Below are positions 30,114 to 38,025 of a stretch of 64,000 bases of DNA, piece after piece. The position numbers and the translations under genes are program-made. The notes under the pieces are model-generated. The model was not told the origin of the DNA, ran no database searches, and worked only from the letters and a program-made list of their open reading frames with translations. This DNA comes from an uncultured bacterium (GTDB lineage Bacteria > Myxococcota_A > Polyangia > Polyangiales > Houyiibacteriaceae), in assembly GCA_938024995.1 (NCBI GenBank), contig CALJDU010000006.1:147052-211051 (forward strand), given 5' to 3'. Position 1 is the stretch's first letter. Each line of letters starts with the position of its first letter.

Positions 30114-32897
30114 TCAGTCGATGAGTCGCAGGCCAGGCGGCAGCGAGTCGCCGAAGATCCGTCGTTCATCCGCTTCGTCGAGGTGCGTCACCTCGCGGAC
30201 CATCGCGACCCAGTTCTCGGGTGCATCGGCGGCGGTCAATCGTTGCGCGATCTTCTTTCGGATACCTTCGTCTAGATCCCGCTCGCGATCTCCGCTGGCG
30301 CGCGCGAGCAACGTCGCGGCGAGCGCGGCCTCACGAACCTCGGTCCAGTCGAAGCGGATCGCTTGCTCAAGCCAGGAGAGCGCGATCCGCGCGGGCACGA
30401 CGTTGTGCGCGCTTCCGTAGAACGGCACCCGGGCACCGAGGCGACCCACCGCCCACCAACCTTGCGGGTTGTCTTCGTGATCGATCAAGCGCGTGACGAG
30501 CCAGCCGCCGACCTTCGCTTTGCGCTCCGCGGAGATGCGCTCCAGCGAACCCGCCAAGCGGATCATGTCGTCGACGCCGAGTTTCTTCGGGCCCTTGGGT
30601 TTTTGTCGCGGACGTCGCGAAGGCGGCTCGAGGTAAAACGCGATCTCGCTTAGGAGGCGCTCCTGCGTCTCGGCGGTGAGGCCGCCCGCGATGCGCCGCC
30701 ACATGATCCAGAACTCGCTCCAGTTCTGCGCCTCGGCCGGGAACTGCACGCTCTGTTTGAGGAGCGCGGCGAGCTGACCGCTGCGCCACTCGTCGAGCGG
30801 GTAACCAAAGCCAGGCCGCAACGAGTAGCCGATCAAGTGGTACCAAATGCGCTCGTGATCCTTGCTCCGTCGCCGACGCTTTTGACCGGCGAAGAGCGCG
30901 GACCAGATCTCGCGCAGGAGCGGTGGGTCCCATCCTTCTCGCGCGCCCAAGATCTTCTCGAGGTCGGGGCGGAGGCGCTTGATGTCGCGCGGGCGAACCT
31001 CTTGCTCGCCTTTGCTCTTTCCGTAGACCAACCGGATCCGATCCGTCGCCTCCGCGAAGCGGGGATGGAGCTGGGTGACGCGTTGCGCGGAGAGGCTCGC
31101 TTGCCCTTTGCCCCGCAACTGAAACTCAAGCTTGAACCGCTTGGCGGCGTCCTCCGCGTGGACACAGCTCATCTCCAACGTGCCGACCTCGGTCAGCCCG
31201 CTCACGAGGGTCACGGGGATCTCGCGTCCCTCGTCCTCTTCGCCCAGGACCGCGGCGATCGGAGGTAGATCGGTGTAGCGATCGGCGGTGATCTCGACGA
31301 GCTCGCCGGGCCGCACGTGGCGCACCTCGGACGGAGTGGACGCGAGGTGAAAGCGAACCGGCCGCCCCAGCTTGAGCGAGAACGTGCGGTTCGGGAGGGT
31401 GATCTCTTCGCCTTCTTCGGCGCCGCGAGGGAGCACGCAGACGGCATCGCGACCCGTCGCGTCTTTGCTCTTGCGGTCGACCATCAAGAAGTACGCGCGC
31501 GCGGAGCCTCCGCCGATCTTCAGGCCGCGTCCACGTCGCGCGAGACCGTAGGCCACCGCGCCACGAGCGACCGCGCGATCGGGATCTTCGCCGCGGAGAT
31601 CCGCGACCTCCGCGCCGCGCCAGCGAGAGAGCGCGCCGCGCATGCGTTCCCGGAGCAGGGCGCCTCGGAAGACGCCGCCGTTGAAGAGCACCGCGTCCGG
31701 GACCGCGAGCGATGAAGGGCTGGGCGCGCGATCGCCGAGCGCCTCTCGAGCGACGTCATCGTTGCGGGCGAAGAAGTCGGTGACGTGACGCGTGATCCCC
31801 GCGTCAGCGACGTACGGCAAGCCGAACTCGACGATCCCGCCGCGACGCTTCTCCGGGCGCGCGTCGGCGTCGACCTCCGGGAAGAATCCATCGAGGACCA
31901 ACCGGTGAACCTCGTCGCGCGTGATCTCGCTCTTCATGGTGCCGCCCACGAGTGCCCGTCCAGAGCCGAGCACCGTGACGACCGCGCGCTCGGGAGCGTC
32001 TTCGCTGAGGAGGCGCTCCTTGGCGATGCGGCACTGCTGAATGAGCTGGTGGAAACGCGCGGAGTTGAGCTTCTTCCCCTTCGCGATCTTCGGCTCGACG
32101 ATCTTCGCGAGCGCGAGATCCATGTTGTCGCCGCCGAGCATCAAGTGTTCGCCGACCGCGACGCGGGTGAGGCGCGGACCGTTCTCGCGGAGCTCAACCT
32201 GGATCAACGTGAGATCGGTTGTGCCGCCGCCCACGTCGACGACGCTGACGAGCCGAATGTCTTTGAGCGCGGTCTCCAGGTCATCGCGGCGTTGGTCGAG
32301 CCAGGCGTAGAACGCCGCTTGGGGCTCCTCGACGAAGCGAACCTTAGGCAGGCCAGCGCTCTTGGCGGCGCGCAAAGTGAGCGCGCGCGCGCCTTCGTCG
32401 AAGGACGCGGGAACGGTGACGACGACCTCTTGGGTCTCGAGCGGGTTCCGCGGGAAGCGCGCGTCCCAAGCGCGCTTGAGGTGACGCAGGTACGACGCCG
32501 ACGCTTCGACGGGGGAGACCTTTTGCACCTCGTCCGCGGCGCCCCACGGCAAGATGGCGGCGGTGCGATCCACCGCGCCGTGTGAGAGCCAGCTCTTCGC
32601 GCTCGTGACGATGCGGCCGGGCACCTTGCTTCCCCGACGGAGCGCGAGCTCGCCGAGGACCGCGTCTTCGTCGCTGTGCCAGGGCAACTTGCGATCGTGC
32701 TCCTCGAGCTCTCCGTCGCGCGGGTGATAGCGAACAGAAGGGAGCGAGAGGCGCGCAGCGATCTCGCCCGGCGCGATCAGCTGCTCGATCTCAAACACCT
32801 CCACCGAGACGTCTTCCGCTGCGGTATCCGCGTACGCGACGACCGTGTTGGTGGTTCCGAGATCAATCCCGACGATGTAACGAGCGTGAGCAGGCAC
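30114..32897 (-). CDS. Hsp70/DnaK-family chaperone with DUF3731 C-terminus
   Basis: About 927 residues, much longer than DnaK (about 640). The N-terminal ATPase domain begins IVGIDLGTTNTVVAY, and VDVGGGTTDLTLI is the second phosphate motif; both are intact, so it should bind ATP. A substrate-binding-like region follows. The C-terminal ~250 residues match DUF3731 (RRRRSKDHERIWYHL, LRPGFGYPLDEWR, WRRIAGGL), an extension found in a class of large Hsp70 proteins. GTG at 32897 is chosen because homology begins at once; a TTG at 32936 would add 13 residues with no ribosome site. No DnaJ or GrpE is nearby. Confidence 0.9.
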   Translation of the reverse strand: MPAHARYIVGIDLGTTNTVVAYADTAAEDVSVEVFEIEQLIAPGEIAARLSLPSVRYHPRDGELEEHDRKLPWHSDEDAVLGELALRRGSKVPGRIVTSAKSWLSHGAVDRTAAILPWGAADEVQKVSPVEASASYLRHLKRAWDARFPRNPLETQEVVVTVPASFDEGARALTLRAAKSAGLPKVRFVEEPQAAFYAWLDQRRDDLETALKDIRLVSVVDVGGGTTDLTLIQVELRENGPRLTRVAVGEHLMLGGDNMDLALAKIVEPKIAKGKKLNSARFHQLIQQCRIAKERLLSEDAPERAVVTVLGSGRALVGGTMKSEITRDEVHRLVLDGFFPEVDADARPEKRRGGIVEFGLPYVADAGITRHVTDFFARNDDVAREALGDRAPSPSSLAVPDAVLFNGGVFRGALLRERMRGALSRWRGAEVADLRGEDPDRAVARGAVAYGLARRGRGLKIGGGSARAYFLMVDRKSKDATGRDAVCVLPRGAEEGEEITLPNRTFSLKLGRPVRFHLASTPSEVRHVRPGELVEITADRYTDLPPIAAVLGEEDEGREIPVTLVSGLTEVGTLEMSCVHAEDAAKRFKLEFQLRGKGQASLSAQRVTQLHPRFAEATDRIRLVYGKSKGEQEVRPRDIKRLRPDLEKILGAREGWDPPLLREIWSALFAGQKRRRRSKDHERIWYHLIGYSLRPGFGYPLDEWRSGQLAALLKQSVQFPAEAQNWSEFWIMWRRIAGGLTAETQERLLSEIAFYLEPPSRRPRQKPKGPKKLGVDDMIRLAGSLERISAERKAKVGGWLVTRLIDHEDNPQGWWAVGRLGARVPFYGSAHNVVPARIALSWLEQAIRFDWTEVREAALAATLLARASGDRERDLDEGIRKKIAQRLTAADAPENWVAMVREVTHLDEADERRIFGDSLPPGLRLID

Positions 32898-33077
32898 GAG
32901 CGAGAAAGCTCTAGTGCGTGAGCGCGCGCTCTTCAACTTGTTTGGGCGAAGCCGAGGGAAAAGACCTCAAGAAACACCTCGGCATCAACGCCCGACGGTG
33001 CTCACAGGCGAACGCATGAGGAAAAGGACCCCAAGCGAAACCGGCGGAGCCGAGGTGCCTTCCGCACAAGACGGCCA

Positions 33078-33114
33078 ACAAAAAAGCGCACAGACCTCGT
33101 GGGTCCATGCGCTT
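33078..33114 (-). terminator. Rho-independent terminator of the response regulator gene
   Basis: On the minus strand a stem AAGCGCA/TGCGCTT (33108-33114 with 33084-33090) encloses a smaller GACC/GGTC stem. It is followed directly by six U residues (complement of 33080-33085). It lies about 30 bases after the response regulator stop codon and is the clearest intrinsic terminator in the window. Confidence 0.8.
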
Positions 33115-33142
33115 GTTGTGTGGCGATGGGTATCGCTGAGGC

Positions 33143-33748
33143 TTAGCGGCTCGCGCGCTTGAGCACTTGCTGCGCAAGCGTCGCGAGGCTGCGCGCGCCG
33201 CTCTTCTTGAGCAGCGAACGGGTCTGCGCCTTCACGGTGTTCTCCGCGACGCCCAAGCGGTTCGCGAGCTCGCGGCGCGGGAGGCCTTCAACGGACAGGA
33301 GCAGGAGGGCGCGTTCACGACGCGTGAGCGACCACTCCTTCACCATGTCGTCGACACGCATGACAACACGCGCCTCCACACCACCGGCGTGGTCCATGGC
33401 GCGGTCAATGAACGGGGTCAGGTTTTCGGAAGTCGCCGGCTTGCACACGTACTCCGCGCGAAGCGCCTGAACACGGTTCACGACCTCGCGGTTGAACTCA
33501 CCCGTCAGCACGAGCACTGGAAGCTCCTCATGTGCCTCACGAATTTGCGTGAGGAGGTCGAGCCCAAAGCCATCCGGCAAACGGAGATCGAGAATCACCC
33601 CGATGTAGTCCCCGCTGCCGAGCGCGTGCCGCGCCTCGCTCAACGTGTGAACGATGTCGGTCGGACGATGCTTTCGAAAGTGTCGCGCGAGGCTGCGCGC
33701 AAACGCCGCCTCGTCTTCAACGATTAGAAATCCCTGTTGTGGTTCCAT
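33143..33748 (-). CDS. Response regulator with receiver and LuxR-type helix-turn-helix
   Basis: 201 residues from the ATG encoding MEPQQGF. The receiver domain (about 5-120) has VEDEAAF with the acidic pocket, ILDLRLPDG holding the phosphoacceptor Asp, VLTGEF and the KPAT lysine. The C-terminal domain contains LTRRERALLLLSVEGLPRRELANRLGVAENTVKAQ, a LuxR/FixJ-style HTH. No histidine kinase is adjacent, so it is an orphan. A good promoter lies inside the 3' end of the LOG-family gene upstream; from it a leaderless start at 33850 would add 34 poorly structured residues, but the receiver fold needs only the 33748 start. Confidence 0.92.
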   Translation of the reverse strand: MEPQQGFLIVEDEAAFARSLARHFRKHRPTDIVHTLSEARHALGSGDYIGVILDLRLPDGFGLDLLTQIREAHEELPVLVLTGEFNREVVNRVQALRAEYVCKPATSENLTPFIDRAMDHAGGVEARVVMRVDDMVKEWSLTRRERALLLLSVEGLPRRELANRLGVAENTVKAQTRSLLKKSGARSLATLAQQVLKRASR

Positions 33749-33833
33749 CGGTTCGATGTCTCGTCCCCTTACCCTTGCTTGGTTACCAAACTCTACCCGA
33801 GTCCCCAGTTGGTTCCGAGGGTAGCCGCCCTTG

Positions 33834-35033
33834 CTAAACGTTTCCATCATTACTGGAAAGTATAGGAGGGTTATTCGTTATATGTCGAATTATTCCTGTA
33901 GAGGTGTCACTTACCCCTAGCATCTCCCCATAACGGTTACCAGCCGCAAGGTGTTTTACAAGTGGGTAAACGGGCTTAGTTTTCGTCCAATAGGCTTCGT
34001 CCAAAAACACCATCGGGCTTATGAATTTAAATGTCCGGTAGTGGTTCTGAGCAACGTCCATGAAGACCTCTTGGATGGTTCCGGCGCTCCCGGGCGCGTA
34101 GACGACGCCATGAGTGGCGATGGCCAAGAGGCCATCTTCGCGGAGCGAGTTGGAGAAGTACTTCGCGACGTGGGTGGCGAAGAGGTTGCTCGGTTCGTGT
34201 CCGTAGAACCACGTGGGGATCGCGAGGCTCTCCCCGCCGTTTGGATAGCGATCGAGAACCTCGAACGCGGTGTCGAACCAAGCGGGGTCTTTGTAGGAGT
34301 CGGCGCGTCCGAGCGTCTCGATCGCGAAGTCGAGCGCGTCGTCCTCATGAACCGCGAGCCACGCGCCGAGCTGCGTCGCTTCCATCGCGCCAGGTCCGCC
34401 ACCGCTCGCGAGGAAGTAGCCGAGCCGCGTGAGCGCGCGCGAGATCTCCGCGACCAACCGAAACGAAGGCTCGCTCCGCTTCATCGCGTGACCGCCCATA
34501 ATCGCGACAACTTTCTTTTCCGAGGGGCTGTCCGCCGAGTCAGCAAGTGAGTCGGAGCCCGAGCTCTTGTCCGTGTCGGGAGGTGTTCGTGATCCGCTCA
34601 AGAGATCATGAAGCGCGTCATCGATCGCGTGGTCGTGGAGACGCTGCGCGAGCTCATCGAGGATCGGCGTGGGTCGCTGCTGCCGCCCGGCTTGGTACCA
34701 GTCGTAGATCTTCGCGTCGGTCGTATCGCGCGCGAAGCTCTTGTCGTCCCCACGGATGAACCCCGTCATCAACTCGGCGGGTGTGTAGAGCGAAGGTCGG
34801 TATGGCCGGAAGGGAACGTCTGCGAGAACCGGAAACGCGATCGCGCCGGTCGCGACGAGCGCGTGTTCGGTCTCTGCGTCGAGCTGACATCCGAGGAGCG
34901 TGAGCCCTCGCCCGCTTCGATTTTGAAGCTCGGCGATCCCGCGCAGGTCGAGCCCTTGGACGACGACATCCTCAAGCGTGGAGTGCGCGGCCAGATGAGC
35001 GTGCAAAGCGGCGACAGATTCGATTTCCCACAT
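33834..35033 (-). CDS. LOG-family protein (nucleoside monophosphate phosphoribohydrolase-like)
   Basis: 399 residues. The C-terminal half (about 174-399) is a Rossmann-type LOG domain: VVAIMGGHAMKRS, ASGGGPGAMEATQLG (about 209-223) and YAPGSAGTIQEVF, where the usual PGGxGTxxE motif is PGSAGTIQE. These enzymes cleave nucleoside 5'-monophosphates to base and ribose 5-phosphate (PpnN or cytokinin-activating LOG types). The N-terminal ~170 residues are family-specific. The last 220 bases of coding sequence are much richer in A and T than the rest and contain the promoter for the next gene. Divergent from topA across 161 bases. Confidence 0.85.
   Translation of the reverse strand: MWEIESVAALHAHLAAHSTLEDVVVQGLDLRGIAELQNRSGRGLTLLGCQLDAETEHALVATGAIAFPVLADVPFRPYRPSLYTPAELMTGFIRGDDKSFARDTTDAKIYDWYQAGRQQRPTPILDELAQRLHDHAIDDALHDLLSGSRTPPDTDKSSGSDSLADSADSPSEKKVVAIMGGHAMKRSEPSFRLVAEISRALTRLGYFLASGGGPGAMEATQLGAWLAVHEDDALDFAIETLGRADSYKDPAWFDTAFEVLDRYPNGGESLAIPTWFYGHEPSNLFATHVAKYFSNSLREDGLLAIATHGVVYAPGSAGTIQEVFMDVAQNHYRTFKFISPMVFLDEAYWTKTKPVYPLVKHLAAGNRYGEMLGVSDTSTGIIRHITNNPPILSSNDGNV
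33859..33888 (-). promoter_or_regulatory. Sigma70-type promoter for the response regulator
   Basis: Read on the minus strand: -35 TCGACA (33883-33888), an 18-base spacer and -10 TATACT (33859-33864), each 5 of 6 to the consensus. The predicted start is near 33852. It lies within the AT-rich coding end of the LOG-family gene, about 100 bases before the preferred regulator start and 2 bases before an in-frame ATG at 33850. Confidence 0.55.
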
Positions 35034-35154
35034 GAGAGAGGGGTATCCGCCCTGCTCGGAGGGTAAGTTTGCGGTCCCTCACACACATACGTAAGCGCAT
35101 GAAACCTATGGTCTTTTACTTTGCTGGGATCCCATTCAAGCGTGATCCGCTTGT

Positions 35155-35185
35155 TTGACAACCCCCCGGGGGTCCGCGCTACAGG
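35155..35185 (+). promoter_or_regulatory. Possible topA promoter with a C/G palindrome in the spacer
   Basis: A perfect TTGACA (35155-35160) is followed after 19 bases by TACAGG (35180-35185), a weak -10. The spacer contains CCCCCCGGGGG, an almost perfect palindrome. The start site would be about three bases before the topA ATG, giving a near-leaderless transcript. The long spacer and poor -10 make this tentative. Confidence 0.3.
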
Positions 35186-35194
35186 CTGCCTGAC

Positions 35195-38017
35195 ATGTCT
35201 CAAGCGCTCGTAATTGTAGAGTCTCCCGCAAAGGCCCGGACGATCGAAAAGTACCTCGGTGAGGGGTACGTGGTGGAGTCGTCCATCGGTCACATCCGCG
35301 ACCTCCCCAAGAGCGCCGGCGACATTCCGGAGAAGCTCAAGAAAGAGAAGTGGACCCGTCTTGGGGTCAACGTCGATGACGGCTTCAAGCCGCTCTACGT
35401 TGTCGACCCCGACAAGAAATCGCACATCACGCATCTCAAGAAGCTGCTCAAGGCGAGCGACAAGCTCTACCTCGCGACAGATGAAGACCGTGAAGGGGAG
35501 AGCATCGCGTGGCACCTGCTCGAGGTGCTCAAGCCGAAGGTGCCGGTTGAGCGGATGGTCTTTCACGAGATCACCAAGAAGGCGATCCAGGAAGCGCTCG
35601 GCAAGACGCGTAAGATCAACGACGATCTCGTGACCGCGCAGGAGGCGCGCCGGATCTTGGATCGCTTGGTCGGCTACGAGGTGTCGCCGGTCCTGTGGAA
35701 GAAGGTCATGCCGAAGCTCTCGGCGGGACGCGTGCAGTCGGTCGCGACCCGCGTGATCGTGGAGCGTGAACGTGAGCGGATGCGCTTCGTCCGCGCGAGC
35801 TACTGGGACCTCGCCGCGCACCTGTCCGCGGATACCGGCTCGAAGAAGGAGAAGTTCACGGCGAACCTCGCGTCCGTAGACGGCAAGCGACCCGCGAGCG
35901 GTAAGGACTTCGGTGAAGACGGCAAGCTCAAGCGCGACGATGTCGTGCTCCTCAGTGAAGCCGACGCGAACAAGCTCGCGACCTCGCTCAAGTCGGGCAC
36001 CTTCGAGGTCAGCAAGGTCGAGAAGAAGCCGTACACGCGAAAGCCGGCTGCGCCCTTCATGACGTCGACGATGCAGCAGGAGGCGGGGCGTAAGCTGAAG
36101 TTCAGCGCCAAGCGCGCGATGTCTTCCGCGCAGCGCCTCTACGAGCAGGGCTTCATCACCTACATGCGTACCGATAGCACCACGCTCAGCGAGACCGCGC
36201 TGACCGCGGCGCGGACTCAGATCAAAGAGCTCTACGGCAGTGAGTACGTCCCGGCGGCGCCGCGCACCTACAAGAAGAAGGTGAAGAACGCGCAGGAGGC
36301 GCATGAGGCGATTCGTCCAGCGGGCGATGACTGGCCCACGCCGCAGGCCGTGGCGAAAAAGATCGGCGCGGATGAAGCGCGGCTCTACGAACTGATCTGG
36401 AAGCGAACGGTCGCCTCACAGATGGTCGACGCCAAGGGCGAGCGGCTCTCGGTGCGGATCGCCGGCAAGGGTCAGGGCGGCGAGAACGTCGAGCTCTCGC
36501 TCAGCGGTCTGACGATCACGTTCCCTGGTTTCCTCAAAGCGTACGTGGAGGGGAGCGACGATCCGGACGCCGAGATCGAGAACAAAGAGAAGCACCTGCC
36601 GGCGCTCTCCGTCGGTCAGAAGATCAACGGCGAGGACTTCATCGCGAAGGGCCACGAGACGCTCCCGCCCGCGCGCTTCACAGAGGCTTCGCTGGTCAAG
36701 CGGCTCGAGGAGCTCGGGGTCGGTCGCCCGTCCACCTACGCCTCGATCATCGGGACCATTCAGAAGCGTGACTACGTCTGGAAGAAGTCGAGCGCGCTCA
36801 TCCCGTCGTTCAAGGCGTTCAGCGTCGTCGGCCTTCTTGAGAAGCACTTTGGCCACCTCGTCGACTACGCCTTCACCGCGAAGATGGAAGATGATCTGGA
36901 CGCCATCGCGAGCGGTGAGCGCCAGAGCATCCCGTGGCTCGAGGACTTCTACTTTGGCGAGACCAAGGGCACCGGCTTGCAGTCGATGGTCAGCGATCGG
37001 CTCGACGAGATCGACGCGCGCCAGATCAACACCATCCCGCTCGGCGAGGACGCGAACGGCGTGACCATCTCGGTCCGCGTCGGCCGCTACGGTCCTTACC
37101 TCGAGCGAGGCGAAGATCGCGCGAGCTTGCCAGAGGACATCCCTCCTGATGAGCTCACCTTGGCAAAAGCGCTCGAGTACATCGAGGCGCCCTCCGGTGA
37201 TCGCGAGCTCGGCCTTGACCCCGAGACCGAGCTCACCATCTATCTTCGCGCGGGCCGCTTCGGTCACTACGTGCAGGTCGGCGAAGCGGGCGGCGACAAA
37301 AAGGAAAAGCCGAAGACCGCGTCGATCTTGAAGTCGATGGACCCAGCGACGCTGACGCTTGAAGAAGCGCTCAAGGTCTTGGCCTTGCCGCGCTTGGTCG
37401 GCGTCGCGCCGGATGGCGAAGAGATCCACGCGCTCAACGGTCGCTACGGTCCTTACATGACGAAGGCCGCGCCGGGTGCGGCCAAGAAGGACAACCGCAG
37501 CCTCACGACCGAAGATCAGATGTTCACGATCGACGTCGAGGGCGCGCTGAAGATCTTCGCGGAGCCTCGTAAGCGAGGTCGCGCCGCGGCCGCCGCGCCG
37601 CTCAAGGAGCTGGGGGTAGACCCCGTTTCGGAGCAGCCGATCTTGCTCAAGAAAGGACGCTTCGGTCCGTATGTGACGGACGGCGAGACCAACGCTTCGC
37701 TCCGCACCGCGGACGACCCGGAGACCATCACGCCGGAGCGCGCACAGGAGCTTCTGCAGATCCGTCGCGAGAAGGGTCCGACCAAGAAGAAGAAGAAGAA
37801 GGCCGCCAAGAAGAAGGCGACCAAGAAGAAGACGACCAAGAAGGCCGCCAAGAAGAAGACGACCAAGAAGGCCGCCAAGAAGAAGACGGCCGCGAAGAAG
37901 ACGACCAAAAAGACCGCCAAAAAGAAGGCGACCAAGAAGGCCGCCAAGAAGAAGACGGCCGCGAAGAAGACGACCAAGAAGGCCGCCAAAAAGAAGGCGA
38001 CCAAGAAGGCCGACTGA
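35195..38017 (+). CDS. topA: DNA topoisomerase I with Lys-rich C-terminal tail
   Basis: 940-residue type IA topoisomerase that relaxes negative supercoils. The Toprim domain opens with LVIVESPAKARTIEKYLG and has the DEDREGE acidic motif. Catalytic Tyr323 is in FITYMRTDST. The C-terminus has no zinc-finger cysteines; instead there are four or so repeated segments with GRYGPY or GRFGPYV (Topo_C repeats, about 630-860), followed by a Lys/Ala/Thr-rich tail of about 75 residues. A similar arrangement is known from actinobacterial TopA, where the tail binds DNA and aids processivity. The ATG follows the divergent promoter region directly. The next gene begins nine bases after the stop. Confidence 0.97.
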   Translation: MSQALVIVESPAKARTIEKYLGEGYVVESSIGHIRDLPKSAGDIPEKLKKEKWTRLGVNVDDGFKPLYVVDPDKKSHITHLKKLLKASDKLYLATDEDREGESIAWHLLEVLKPKVPVERMVFHEITKKAIQEALGKTRKINDDLVTAQEARRILDRLVGYEVSPVLWKKVMPKLSAGRVQSVATRVIVERERERMRFVRASYWDLAAHLSADTGSKKEKFTANLASVDGKRPASGKDFGEDGKLKRDDVVLLSEADANKLATSLKSGTFEVSKVEKKPYTRKPAAPFMTSTMQQEAGRKLKFSAKRAMSSAQRLYEQGFITYMRTDSTTLSETALTAARTQIKELYGSEYVPAAPRTYKKKVKNAQEAHEAIRPAGDDWPTPQAVAKKIGADEARLYELIWKRTVASQMVDAKGERLSVRIAGKGQGGENVELSLSGLTITFPGFLKAYVEGSDDPDAEIENKEKHLPALSVGQKINGEDFIAKGHETLPPARFTEASLVKRLEELGVGRPSTYASIIGTIQKRDYVWKKSSALIPSFKAFSVVGLLEKHFGHLVDYAFTAKMEDDLDAIASGERQSIPWLEDFYFGETKGTGLQSMVSDRLDEIDARQINTIPLGEDANGVTISVRVGRYGPYLERGEDRASLPEDIPPDELTLAKALEYIEAPSGDRELGLDPETELTIYLRAGRFGHYVQVGEAGGDKKEKPKTASILKSMDPATLTLEEALKVLALPRLVGVAPDGEEIHALNGRYGPYMTKAAPGAAKKDNRSLTTEDQMFTIDVEGALKIFAEPRKRGRAAAAAPLKELGVDPVSEQPILLKKGRFGPYVTDGETNASLRTADDPETITPERAQELLQIRREKGPTKKKKKKAAKKKATKKKTTKKAAKKKTTKKAAKKKTAAKKTTKKTAKKKATKKAAKKKTAAKKTTKKAAKKKATKKAD
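37785..38014 (+). repeat. Lys-rich tandem repeat at the topA 3' end
   Basis: Repeated AAG/GCC/ACC codons encode KKKAAKK, KKTTKKAAKK and similar units to the last codon. The copies are near identical at the DNA level and form long direct repeats, so copy number may vary between strains. The product is a strongly basic, disordered tail, probably for DNA contact. Confidence 0.85.
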
Positions 38018-38025
38018 AAGCGAAC

